A stretch of 64,000 nucleotides of DNA from Stropharia rugosoannulata (GCA_028532985.1 JANCIK010000007.1:1240001-1304000); one strand, 5' to 3'; counted from the stretch's first letter, positions 20,687 through 29,705 are shown. Notes: generated by a model not told the origin, from the letters alone. Numbers and translations: made by a program.

Positions 20687-21221
20687 CGTCTAATTGTAGT
20701 ACGCGCATCGTGTTCAAATCCAATGGTACCTTTCTTGGTACTATGCGCTCAACGAACTTTCTTCTGCAACCTGCAGTTGATATGCCTAACAATTGACCCT
20801 GCGTGATCTCAATTTTCTGGTTTTCTAAGTGTTTGAGGACTGCGTCAGCCTGCACCTCATCTTCGATAGGTGCGCGCAGCTTATAGGCCGGCTTCCTCTT
20901 CTCTACTACAGGTATGGGCTCTTCCCTAACCTTAGGTTTTACTTTCTCCGGAACGCGCAGCGGAGGTACCATTACATATGGCACTGCTGCTGGTCGTGCA
21001 CTAGGCCCAGCCTTTGCAGGAACCTCGAACACTACTTTCTTCTTTACTGGCGCTGCACCTTGCTCCTCCACTACTTCTCGCAACTCATCTTCCTCATCAT
21101 CACTCGCGTCCTCAACTGATGCTCTGGGTATATTCTTGATTGGTAACTTCTTGTTTGCGCCCTCCGGGTTCTTGGGTTTATCAGAGCCGCTACGCATAAC
21201 TCTGCCCGCGTTTCCCTTCAT
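20664..21221 (-). CDS. Outer element ORF2 (conserved retroelement protein, DUF4100-like)
   Basis: Starts at ATG 21221, 5 nt after the gag stop, and overlaps the protease start by 23 nt. It encodes about 185 residues: an acidic, low-complexity first half and a compact second half (YKLRAPIEDEVQAD ... HLENQKIEITQGQLLGIS). The second half resembles the DUF4100 segment I associate with basidiomycete retroelements ahead of the protease. That family assignment is from memory of the pattern and is tentative. The function is unknown. Position between zinc-knuckle gag and protease suggests a gag-pol processing or assembly role. Confidence 0.6.
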   Translation of the reverse strand: MKGNAGRVMRSGSDKPKNPEGANKKLPIKNIPRASVEDASDDEEDELREVVEEQGAAPVKKKVVFEVPAKAGPSARPAAVPYVMVPPLRVPEKVKPKVREEPIPVVEKRKPAYKLRAPIEDEVQADAVLKHLENQKIEITQGQLLGISTAGCRRKFVERIVPRKVPLDLNTMRVLQLDDEEERGR

Positions 21222-21845
21222 CAGACTCAATCGAAACCCTGACTGAGCGCAGCGTCACGTTCGGCTTTCATAGTCGCTATTAACTGACGCTGTTCCTCTA
21301 TCACCTCCTCAGGCGTCTTTGCCGATGCGCGCTCCTTCAGGAACGCCTTCTTACTTTCCAACTCTTGTTGAAGTGCGCGTATCTGCTCCTCGTAGGTCTC
21401 GTCCAAGGAACTGGCCGGTTGGTACATCTGCGAGTATACCATGCTAGGAGGCATACCCATGTATGACGGATGGACAGGTGCCATATACGCTTGCTGCGCG
21501 GGCGGCCCATTCTTCTTATGCCATTCGTCGACGCGCTCTTTGATCGCGCGCGAAGGGTCCCAAGGTATCGATGACCCGTCAGGTAACTGTAAGCGCCCCG
21601 CCTCTGTGATGACAATCCTTCCAGCTGACAAGTCTTGCTGCCGTACGATGCACTCAGCAACCACATGTCCCGTCTGCTTGCAGTAGAAGCAACGAGGCTC
21701 CGGGCGTTGTTGGTATTGGAAGGGCCTAGGTGGCGCTCCACCAAAGCTCGGTGCGCTCATGGGCATCATGGGGGCTACTGGTTGTACAGGCACCGACATC
21801 GGTGCGGCGCGCGCAGCCATGACATTGCGGATAATGTCCTCTAAC

Positions 21846-21981
21846 TGTAAGGGGATCTTCCTTCACTTTCTTTTATTTTATTTTATTTTTATTTCTTAGG
21901 TGGCTTTTTATTCTCACGCATCAATCAACGCTTCTATTATGTACTGTGGCGCCCAGCAAATAAACTTTCAAACCTGGTTCA
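21846..21981 (+). mobile_element. 136-bp LTR-derived mini-element inserted in gag
   Basis: Begins TGTAAGGGGA, ends TTCA and is flanked by CTAAC (21841-21845 and 21982-21986). Its blocks are found in the same order in the LTR of the nested chromovirus: the 5' ten bases, the CTTCCTTCACTTTC plus T/A-rich stretch, GGTGGCTT, the TTATTCTCACGCATCAATCA region through GGCGCCCAGCA, and AATAAACTT. The intervening LTR segments are missing and the last 14 bp do not match that LTR. It looks like a small non-autonomous relative mobilised with a 5-bp duplication. Confidence 0.8.
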
Positions 21982-22559
21982 CTAACTCTTTCTTACTCGA
22001 CTCCTTCGACTTCGCCACTGTCTTCTCTACTAACGACAAGGTATCCTTGAAGGAGGCAACGAACCCTTTTAGGTCCTCAATCTCTCCGCGCAGCGAACCA
22101 ACATCCGCGGCCTCAGTCTTGATGGCGGGCACCGGCATAAGTCCATCAGTGCTCTCGCGCCCTAGGCTCAGCGTAGTGCTTGGGTTCTTGGTACGGGCCA
22201 TTTGTTCCGCCATCTCGGCTACTTGTTTGAGCGGGTACATATCCTTGGTGCGCGCTTCTACCGTCACCCCAGTAGGTGCGGTGAACTGTATATTGCGCTC
22301 TGTTAAGAACTTATCGAACGATGCGCGCGTCGTGTAATCAATGTCCAGTTTATTAAATAATCGATCCCTGAACCCCGCAGTGAGACTATTGGTGAAGTAA
22401 GTCACCAAGGTATGATTCGCGAGCAGGGTAGGCGCCTTCGTGAGCTTAGCGGCCTCGGCCAAGAACGCGCGCTTGAAGTCCAGCAACACCTGGAGGTCTT
22501 CCTCCGAGATGCGCTGATTCTCCTTGCAGAGCTTCTTGAGCCGCGCAATGGACCCTGTC

Positions 22560-23022
22560 TGTAAGGGGACGCTGTGCGTCACCCTTTATTTTATTTCATT
22601 TCGTCTTCCTTCACTTTCTTTTATTTTATTTTATTTTTATTTCTTACGCCGCGCGCAGCCCGTGCAGTGTACACTATGCTCTGCAGTGTGTACTGTGCAC
22701 AGGCGCGCGCGGTTTACATCATGTGACGTACTGATGGGACACGTCCATCATGTGTTGTGCATATGATGTATGATGCACATCACATGAGGACGTGATGTGG
22801 TGGCTTCTTGTGGCGGATCAACTGTATAGTTTATTCTCACGCATCAATCAACGCTTCTATTATGTACTGTGGCGCCCAGCAGCGGGTTTCCTTAGGCTTT
22901 TGTCTTCGGAATCCCTCTGCTAGGTGCGCTTCTATTGTATTTATAGTTTACAGCTTAATAAACTTCGGAATCCCTCTGCTAGGTCTCGTGTGAGCTCGAC
23001 ACTGTGCAGAGTCGCCCTTACA
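22560..23022 (+). repeat. Nested element 5' LTR (463 bp)
   Basis: Contains the T/A-rich stretch near the start, a TATA-like TGTATAGTTTA near 22823-22833, the self-priming match AGGCTTTTGT (22894-22903), the polyadenylation signal AATAAA (22957-22962), and a 22-bp direct repeat starting CTTCGGAATCCC at 22904-22925 and 22963-22984. Confidence 0.95.
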
Positions 23023-23024
23023 GT

Positions 23025-23034
23025 ACAAAAGCCT
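23025..23034 (+). promoter_or_regulatory. Nested element primer-binding site, probable self-priming type
   Basis: ACAAAAGCCT, 2 nt after the LTR, is the exact reverse complement of AGGCTTTTGT inside the LTR (22894-22903), about 65 bp downstream of the TATA-like box. No TGG-starting tRNA match is present. Tf1-type chromoviruses prime with the 5' end of their own RNA (established for Tf1), and this layout fits. Confidence 0.65.
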
Positions 23035-23107
23035 CTGCCTGGGACCAGTTTTGGACGCCTACTGCCTTCGGAAACGGCCTAGGACTCCAACACCCCTCCC
23101 TGCTTCG

Positions 23108-24301
23108 ATGTCGATGGATACAGACGCCTCTGCGAGCCCTGAGGCGGGAAATACCTTGTCCAGACCCGCCCTCACCCTCACGTCGCTTCTGGAGTACGTC
23201 GACCACAATAACGCGATTTTTCGGAAGGAATTGGCCGACGTTTCGAGCTCCCTTCACACTATCCGCACCCTCCTCGAGACTACACTTGCCAGCTCGCATT
23301 CTGCACCTGCACCCGCCCCTCCTGCGCCTCGTGATCCCCCTCCTCATCTCGACGCCCACACGGCTCCTGCAGCTGCAGTTCCCACTGTCTCTCGCCTCAA
23401 ACCTGCGTCTCCCAAACCATTTGATGGTTCACGCGAAAAAGGGCGCTCTTTTCTTAATTCTTGCACCATTTATTTCGCCCTGGCTGGCTCGCAGTTTCCT
23501 GACGAATTCTCTCGAGTTCTTTGGGCCCTTTCTTTCATGAACGAGGGCCGCGCCATGATGTCTGGATTTTCCGACTTCAATCTGCGTAGCTGGGACGCCT
23601 TTGAAGCCGTGTTCATTCGCGATTTTTGCGAGCAGCACGAGGCCGAGCACGCTCAGCTCGCCCTCGAGAGCACCTCCTACCATCAAGGCCGCCGCTCTGC
23701 TGAAGAATACGTCGACGCCTTCAAGGACCTTGTCCTCAAGTCTGGGTACATTGACGAGAAGGCGTTGATTATGAAGTTCCGTCGTGGTCTATCCCCTTCG
23801 CTGGACAGTCAAGTCGCCAACCTGCCCTCGGAGAGTCGACCCGCCTCGCTTCAGGGATGGTATGAACGCGCCGTGGAGGTTGCTCGCAACCGCGAGACCA
23901 ACCAGCTCTTCCGTGCGGCACACCCTACGCCTTCTGGTCCCCCCGCGGCTTCGCGTTCATCCGCCTCCCCTGCGACCGTTCCACGTGCTTCTCTGCCCAT
24001 TATTCCTGCCCCTCGCGCGCCCGCTGCCCCTGCTCTTCCTCTGGGCGCTCCCATGGACATTGATCGTGCTCGTAGTGCTGGGAAGACACCCCCTACCTGC
24101 TATCGCTGTGGTAAACCTGGTCACATCTCTCGAGATTGTCCCCGGGCTTTCGACATTCGCCACATGACTCTCACGGAGCTTCAGGAGCAACTCGAGCACA
24201 TGCGCGCTGCGGAGGGCCAGGAGGATGCTATTCCGCCGGTGGATGAAAGGAAGGAGGATGATGTCCAGGAGGAGGAGGATTTTGTGCATCGCGACGAGTG
24301 A
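23108..24301 (+). CDS. Nested element Gag (397 aa)
   Basis: ATG at 23108 (MSMDTDASASP). The frame is also open upstream of this ATG. The capsid region is visible around KPFDGSREKGRSFLN, the retrotransposon gag motif, through SWDAFEAVFIRDFCEQ. A CCHC zinc knuckle follows (CYRCGKPGHISRDC) and then an acidic tail. It assembles the particle and binds the RNA (family knowledge). It overlaps pol, which lies in the -1 frame, at the very end (24298-24301). Confidence 0.93.
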   Translation: MSMDTDASASPEAGNTLSRPALTLTSLLEYVDHNNAIFRKELADVSSSLHTIRTLLETTLASSHSAPAPAPPAPRDPPPHLDAHTAPAAAVPTVSRLKPASPKPFDGSREKGRSFLNSCTIYFALAGSQFPDEFSRVLWALSFMNEGRAMMSGFSDFNLRSWDAFEAVFIRDFCEQHEAEHAQLALESTSYHQGRRSAEEYVDAFKDLVLKSGYIDEKALIMKFRRGLSPSLDSQVANLPSESRPASLQGWYERAVEVARNRETNQLFRAAHPTPSGPPAASRSSASPATVPRASLPIIPAPRAPAAPALPLGAPMDIDRARSAGKTPPTCYRCGKPGHISRDCPRAFDIRHMTLTELQEQLEHMRAAEGQEDAIPPVDERKEDDVQEEEDFVHRDE

Positions 24302-27300
24302 GCGGCGTGCCCTCGTTCGCGCGTGGCAGTCGTTATAGTGTACTGTCGGTAGAGCCCTGCGAATCTATTTCTGTTCCAGACCTACCTTCACGACTGCCTG
24401 ACACGCCTAAATCCCCTGCTCCCAAGTCTCTCTCCATTGCTGCGTTACACATCCAGGCCCGTGCTCGCCGCTGGGAGCGCGCACTTCCCTCTCATTACAC
24501 CATTGCCGCTACTCCGAGTCCCAACTCCCTTCACCTTCCAGTGGAGATCGAGACCACGGACACGGGCCAGCGTTTTCGCCTCAGGCCCCTGGTTGACTGC
24601 GGCGCTGACCAGTGCTTCATCAGTCGCAAGTACGTCCAGCAGCACAAGCTGACGGAACGCCCTCTCTTGGTCCCCATTCCAGTCCACAACGTTGACGGTT
24701 CACTCAATGAAGACGGCTCTATCACGTCCATTGTGGAGCTCATCCTTCGCTACAAGGACCACACTGAACGCGCCGTCTTCCCCGTCACCAACCTCGGACG
24801 TCAGGATATGATTCTGGGCCACACTTGGCTTCGAGAACACAACCCTGAAGTGGACTGGATCACTGGAGAGGTGAAGATGTCACGGTGCCCACGCCGGTGC
24901 TCCACGTGCCGTGATGAGATCCGTGCGGAGAAGTCTAAGCTTCGCGCAGAGATCAGAGCGGTAGAGACCTGTACCCAGGGCCCTATGCCCCTCCTTATGG
25001 AGCTGGAGGACGATGACGACGAAGTCCCCGAGATGGAGTTGGAGGAAGTTGAACCGCTGCCTGCTCCTAAGGACGCTTGCAGCTTACTAGAGGCCCTCCA
25101 CTCTGTCTGGGAGGACGACGACAACCGGCTGTTTGCGGCGTTGTTACCCCCCGAGTCCCAGTTCATTCAGTCTACCTCCACCGTGTCCCAGCGGCTCGCA
25201 GAAGCCTTTGCGTCCAACTCTGGACAGAAGGACTTCCGCGACGACGTTCCTAACCATTTGCATGACTTCAAGGACGTCTTCTCAAAGGAGTCCTTTGATG
25301 TCTTGCCAGAACGTCGACCTTGGGATCACGCCATTGAACTGGAACTCGGAGCGACACCCAGCAACTGCAAGGTGTATCCTATGACGCTTCCTGAGCAGAA
25401 GGAACTAGATGCGTTCTTACAGGAGAACCTCGCCACTGGCCGTATTCGTCCCTCTAAGTCTCCGATGGCGTCTCCTGTCTTCTTTATCAAGAAGAAGGAC
25501 GGGTCATTGCGCCTCATCCAGGACTACCGTGTGCTGAACGCCATGACCATCAAGAACCGCTACCCGCTTCCTCTCGTCTCTGACCTCATCCAACAACTCC
25601 GTGGTGCCAGCTACTTCACCAAGCTTGACGTGCGGTGGGGGTACAACAATGTGCGCATCAAGGAGGGAGATGAGTGGAAGGCGGCATTCCGAACAAACCG
25701 CGGTCTGTTCGAGCCTACGGTTATGTTCTTTGGTCTCACCAACTCGCCTGCAACGTTCCAGACCATGATGAACGAGATATTCAACGACCTCATTTTCGAG
25801 GGCATTGTCTGTGTCTACCTTGACGATATCCTCATCTACACCAAGACCCTCGAGGAACATCGTCGGGTGACACGTCTGGTCATGGAGCGTCTGCAACTCC
25901 ACCGGTTGTATCTCAAGCCGGAGAAGTGCGAGTTTGAGAAGCGTCGCATTGAGTATCTGGGGCTCATCATCTCGGAAGGTCAGGTGGAGATGGACCCGGT
26001 CAAGATTGCGGGTGTAGCAGAGTGGCCGGTTCCCAAGTCACGCAAGGAGGTACAGAGCTTCTTAGGCTTCGTCAACTTCTATCGCCGCTTCATTGAGGAC
26101 TTCTCTCACCATGCCCGTCCGCTTTTTGAGCTGACGCGTAAGGATACTCCCTGGTCGTGGTCCTCTGATGCTCAGGCCGCCTTTGACATGTTGCGTACTG
26201 CGGTGACTTCGGCTCCCATCCTGGCTTTCCCTCGTGACGACCTGCCCTACCGCGTTGAGGCAGACTCCTCGGACTTTGCTACTGGTGCTGTGCTCTCTCA
26301 GCAGTCGCGTGAAGATGGGAAATGGCACCCTGTCGCCTATTACTCCAAGAGCCTCAGTCCTGTACAGCGTAACTACGAGATCCATGACAAAGAGATGCTA
26401 GCGGTGATTCGAGCCCTGGAGGAGTGGAGACACTTCCTTGAAGGTGCAGCTCATCCGGTGGAGATCTGGACAGACCACAAGAATCTGGAGTACTTCATGA
26501 CAGCCAAAAAGCTTAACCGCAGACAGGCCCGCTGGTCCCTCTACCTCTCCCGCTTCGACTTCACGCTCCGCCACCGCCCTGGCCGTTCCATGGGGAAACC
26601 TGATGCCCTCTCGCGACGAGCTGATCATGGAGACGGCGCTGGGGATAACGCTGAGATGACACTCCTCAAGCCCGCCTTCTTTGCTATCCGGGCGCTCGAG
26701 GCGGTGGAGCTGGTGGGCGAGGAGAAGGACTTGTTGCACGAGATCCGGAAGGGAAACCGTCAGGGGAAACATGAGGAGATGGTGGCGAAGGCAGCAAAGG
26801 GTTTGTTGAGCAGTGGGGCCCGTTCTGTGCGATCCTCGGAGTGGAGGATGCAAGATGGTCTCCTCAGCTTCCGGGATAAGATCTACGTCCCCAATGACCC
26901 TGATCTCCGCTGCCGTATTGTCTCCTTACACCATGACACCAAGGTGGCTGGTCATGCTGGACGTTGGAAGACACTGGAGTTAGTATCGCGCAACTACTGG
27001 TGGCCCCAGATGTCTCGGTACATTGGACAGTACTGCAAGACCTGTGACCTCTGTATTCGCACCAAGATCCAGCGTCACCGCCCGGTTGGTGAGCTTCATC
27101 CTCTCCCTATCCCTGAGCAGCGCTGGGCGGTTATCAGTGTGGACTTCATCGTGGAACTCCCTCTCTCCAATGGACATGACGCCATCATGAACGTGATAGA
27201 CTCAGTCTCCAAGCGCGGTCACTTTATCCCAACGACTACCACTGTTAGTGCACTTGGAGCGGCCCGGCTCTATCTCCGTTATGTCTGGCGCCACCATGGT

Positions 27301-28281
27301 CTCCCTCGGATAGTCCTCTCGGATCGTGGGCCTCAGTTCATTGCCGAGTTCACTAGAGAGCTTTACCGGTTGTTGGGAATCCGCCTGGCGACGTCCACTG
27401 CCTACCACCCCCAATCTGATGGTCAGACGGAGCGTGTTAACATGGAGTTGGAACAGTACTTGCGGACCTTCGTGAATGAGCGTCAGGACGACTGGGAGGA
27501 TCTCTTGCCTCTGGCCGAGTTCCAGTACAACAACCATGTCCACGCCTCCACCCAGCATACGCCTTTCATGCTCGACACTGGACGACACCCTCGGATGGGC
27601 TTTGAACCTCATGAAGCTCCATCGTCTCTGGAGACTGTGAATGAGTTCAAGGAGCGGATGGCTAGTACGTTGGAAGAAGCCAAGTCAGCGCTGGCTAAGG
27701 CCAAAGATGACATGGCTCGCTTCTACAACCGGCGACGTGACCCTCTCCCGGTGTACAAACCAGGTGACAAGGTCTACCTGGATGCGTCAGACATCCGTAC
27801 CTCCCGTCCCTCCAAGAAGTTGTCCCACCGTCTCCTGGGCCCGTATACGGTTGAGGCTGCTGTTGGATCTCATGCCTACCGTCTCAAACTCCCGGTTTCT
27901 CTCAAGCGTCTCCACCCTGTCTTCCCTGTTGTCAAGCTCACGCCCTGTCTCCCTGACCCTATTCCGGGCCGCATTGCAGCGCCTCCTCCGGAACCTGAGC
28001 TGGTGGATAACGAGCTGGAGTATGAGGTTGAGGCCATCCTCAACAGCCGCATCCATCGAAACAGGCTTCAGTTCCTCGTCAAATGGAAGGGGTATGGGTA
28101 TGAGGAGAACTCCTGGGAGCATGCGGAAGACGTCTTCTCACCTCAGCTGGTGGCCAAGTTCTACCGGGAACATCCTGATGCTCCGCGGGTTATTGGCTCC
28201 CTGGCAATTGAGCCTGGACGGTATAGAACAGTCAATGGTGGCGAGTGGATCACCTTGCCACGCCGGGACGCCGTGTCTTGA
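24298..28281 (+). CDS. Nested element Pol with chromodomain (about 1327 codons)
   Basis: Open from a GTG triplet at 24298, in the -1 frame relative to gag, so expression probably needs frameshifting near the gag stop. Domains in order: retropepsin with LVDCGADQCFI (D-C-G in place of the usual D-S/T-G); RT with FTKLDVRWGYNNVRI and YLDD; RNase H (VEADSSDFATGAV, DKEMLAVIRALE, WTDHKNLEYF); integrase with HHCC (HHDTKVAGHAGR ... CKTCDLC) and DDE residues (SVDFIVELP, LSDRGPQF, GQTERVN); and a C-terminal chromodomain (EVEAILNSR ... LQFLVKWKGYG ... NSWEHAEDV). The chromodomain places it among chromoviruses and is known to steer integration in that group. No stop or frameshift is seen. Confidence 0.95.
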   Translation: MSGVPSFARGSRYSVLSVEPCESISVPDLPSRLPDTPKSPAPKSLSIAALHIQARARRWERALPSHYTIAATPSPNSLHLPVEIETTDTGQRFRLRPLVDCGADQCFISRKYVQQHKLTERPLLVPIPVHNVDGSLNEDGSITSIVELILRYKDHTERAVFPVTNLGRQDMILGHTWLREHNPEVDWITGEVKMSRCPRRCSTCRDEIRAEKSKLRAEIRAVETCTQGPMPLLMELEDDDDEVPEMELEEVEPLPAPKDACSLLEALHSVWEDDDNRLFAALLPPESQFIQSTSTVSQRLAEAFASNSGQKDFRDDVPNHLHDFKDVFSKESFDVLPERRPWDHAIELELGATPSNCKVYPMTLPEQKELDAFLQENLATGRIRPSKSPMASPVFFIKKKDGSLRLIQDYRVLNAMTIKNRYPLPLVSDLIQQLRGASYFTKLDVRWGYNNVRIKEGDEWKAAFRTNRGLFEPTVMFFGLTNSPATFQTMMNEIFNDLIFEGIVCVYLDDILIYTKTLEEHRRVTRLVMERLQLHRLYLKPEKCEFEKRRIEYLGLIISEGQVEMDPVKIAGVAEWPVPKSRKEVQSFLGFVNFYRRFIEDFSHHARPLFELTRKDTPWSWSSDAQAAFDMLRTAVTSAPILAFPRDDLPYRVEADSSDFATGAVLSQQSREDGKWHPVAYYSKSLSPVQRNYEIHDKEMLAVIRALEEWRHFLEGAAHPVEIWTDHKNLEYFMTAKKLNRRQARWSLYLSRFDFTLRHRPGRSMGKPDALSRRADHGDGAGDNAEMTLLKPAFFAIRALEAVELVGEEKDLLHEIRKGNRQGKHEEMVAKAAKGLLSSGARSVRSSEWRMQDGLLSFRDKIYVPNDPDLRCRIVSLHHDTKVAGHAGRWKTLELVSRNYWWPQMSRYIGQYCKTCDLCIRTKIQRHRPVGELHPLPIPEQRWAVISVDFIVELPLSNGHDAIMNVIDSVSKRGHFIPTTTTVSALGAARLYLRYVWRHHGLPRIVLSDRGPQFIAEFTRELYRLLGIRLATSTAYHPQSDGQTERVNMELEQYLRTFVNERQDDWEDLLPLAEFQYNNHVHASTQHTPFMLDTGRHPRMGFEPHEAPSSLETVNEFKERMASTLEEAKSALAKAKDDMARFYNRRRDPLPVYKPGDKVYLDASDIRTSRPSKKLSHRLLGPYTVEAAVGSHAYRLKLPVSLKRLHPVFPVVKLTPCLPDPIPGRIAAPPPEPELVDNELEYEVEAILNSRIHRNRLQFLVKWKGYGYEENSWEHAEDVFSPQLVAKFYREHPDAPRVIGSLAIEPGRYRTVNGGEWITLPRRDAVS

Positions 28282-28292
28282 AGGGGGGGTGA
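28280..28292 (+). promoter_or_regulatory. Nested element polypurine tract
   Basis: GAAGGGGGGGTGA directly upstream of the 3' LTR and just after the pol stop, the expected place for the plus-strand primer. Confidence 0.8.
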
Positions 28293-28755
28293 TGTAAGGG
28301 GACGCTGTGCGTCACCCTTTATTTTATTTCATTTCGTCTTCCTTCACTTTCTTTTATTTTATTTTATTTTTATTTCTTACGCCGCGCGCAGCCCGTGCAG
28401 TGTACACTATGCTCTGCAGTGTGTACTGTGCACAGGCGCGCGCGGTTTACATCATGTGACGTACTGATGGGACACGTCCATCATGTGTTGTGCATATGAT
28501 GTATGATGCACATCACATGAGGACGTGATGTGGTGGCTTCTTGTGGCGGATCAACTGTATAGTTTATTCTCACGCATCAATCAACGCTTCTATTATGTAC
28601 TGTGGCGCCCAGCAGCGGGTTTCCTTAGGCTTTTGTCTTCGGAATCCCTCTGCTAGGTGCGCTTCTATTGTATTTATAGTTTACAGCTTAATAAACTTCG
28701 GAATCCCTCTGCTAGGTCTCGTGTGAGCTCGACACTGTGCAGAGTCGCCCTTACA
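28293..28755 (+). repeat. Nested element 3' LTR (463 bp)
   Basis: Same length as the 5' LTR at a constant offset of 5733, and apparently identical in sequence. Followed by the CTGTC target duplication. Confidence 0.95.
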
Positions 28756-29685
28756 CTGTCTGAATGCTGATCACCTCCGGGTACTCGTTGAGAATCATTT
28801 TCTTGAGCTCCGCGTACCCCTTGGTATCATAACCTGGTAAATTCTTCCACTCCTCCGCCGTCTGCATGGGTACATATTTTATTACATATCCCCTCTTCTC
28901 ATCGTCCTCCGTCACCTCCGCGCGCTTAAACCAATCCTCCAGGTCCTCGAAGTACCGCGGTAGCTCATCGCGCTCTGCAGCAGGATCGAAGCTCGGCGCG
29001 CCGCGCGCACCGCGTACTGGCATGGACATATCCTTAGGCATAGTTTCTGGTTCTCGTGGGGGTGAATTTCGTTCGCTTTCTGAGAGATCTGACAAGTCTC
29101 CTCCAAATATATCTCTCGCTACGCGCTCTGCCTCACTTTCGCTATTTTCCGCCGTGCGCTGCGCGGATGTCTTAGCAGTTCCAAATACTTCCGAGAATGG
29201 AGGAGGGGTGTCTTGGGTAGCTTGGCTATCAGAAGTACCGAATGGTGCGGTTTCGAGTGTAATATCACCGTCCACTAATTGGTCTTCTGTTTCGATGCCA
29301 GCTGGTGGTCCCCACAATTCACTAGTTCCTATTCTTAACTCTGAGTCGCTTTCGGTGAGCGCACCTGGGATGCGCTGCGCTAATCCCTGAGTCTCGATCT
29401 GCAACTGCGCTTCCTCCCTCGCTCTTTTCTTTGCTTTTCTGTCTCGCGTCGGTGTAATTACCAACGGCTCTACCAGCTCAGCGTCTTTCTTGCTCCTCGT
29501 GGTTCTCTCGCGTGAAGGCACCGTTCCAAATGATGGTCTGGCTTCTTCTGGCTCGGCGAGCGATGAAGGCACAGGAAATTTGCCTCGCTTGTTACTCGTC
29601 CCCGTTTTATTTGAAATTTTTGTAATTTATTGTAATAGGCGCAAGCCGTAGTTCCCGAAACACTAAGTGAGATTTCTGAACCTTC

Positions 29686-29703
29686 CCCTCGCGGTGGGCT
29701 CCA
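29686..29703 (-). promoter_or_regulatory. Outer element primer-binding site
   Basis: On the minus strand the sequence starts TGGAGCCCACCGCGAGG, 2 nt inside the 5' LTR. The leading TGG is complementary to a tRNA CCA end, as expected for tRNA priming. I cannot name the tRNA. Gag ATG 29572 follows after a short leader. There is no tRNA-type site beside the other LTR, which has the purine tract instead. Confidence 0.65.
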
Positions 29704-29705
29704 GA

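Larger units (their letters stand above)
22560..28755 (+). mobile_element. Nested chromovirus (Ty3/gypsy LTR retrotransposon with chromodomain), 6196 bp
   Basis: Complete element: 463-bp LTRs with TG...CA ends at both sides, CTGTC target duplication (22555-22559 and 28756-28760), primer-binding region, gag, pol with C-terminal chromodomain, and polypurine tract. The orientation is plus, opposite to the host element. Both LTRs appear identical and all frames are open, so this is a young and potentially active copy inserted into the gag of the outer element after that element had formed. Confidence 0.96.
21227..29572 (-). pseudogene. Outer element gag, split by two insertions
   Basis: Three in-frame segments: 29572-28756, 22559-21982 and 21845-21227. 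Segment 1 holds an acidic, disordered N-terminus and the start of the capsid region (DELPRYFEDLEDWF, KGYAELKKMI). Segment 2 continues the helical capsid (LDFKRAFLAEAA). Segment 3 carries a CCHC zinc knuckle (CFYCKQTGHVVAEC) and a coiled coil (EEQIRALQQELESKKA). The nested chromovirus separates segments 1 and 2, and a 136-bp mini-element separates 2 and 3. In each case removing the insert plus one target-duplication copy gives an unbroken frame, which proves the order of events. As it stands this copy cannot make full-length Gag, unless the small insert is spliced (see findings) and the large one is bypassed. Confidence 0.9.
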
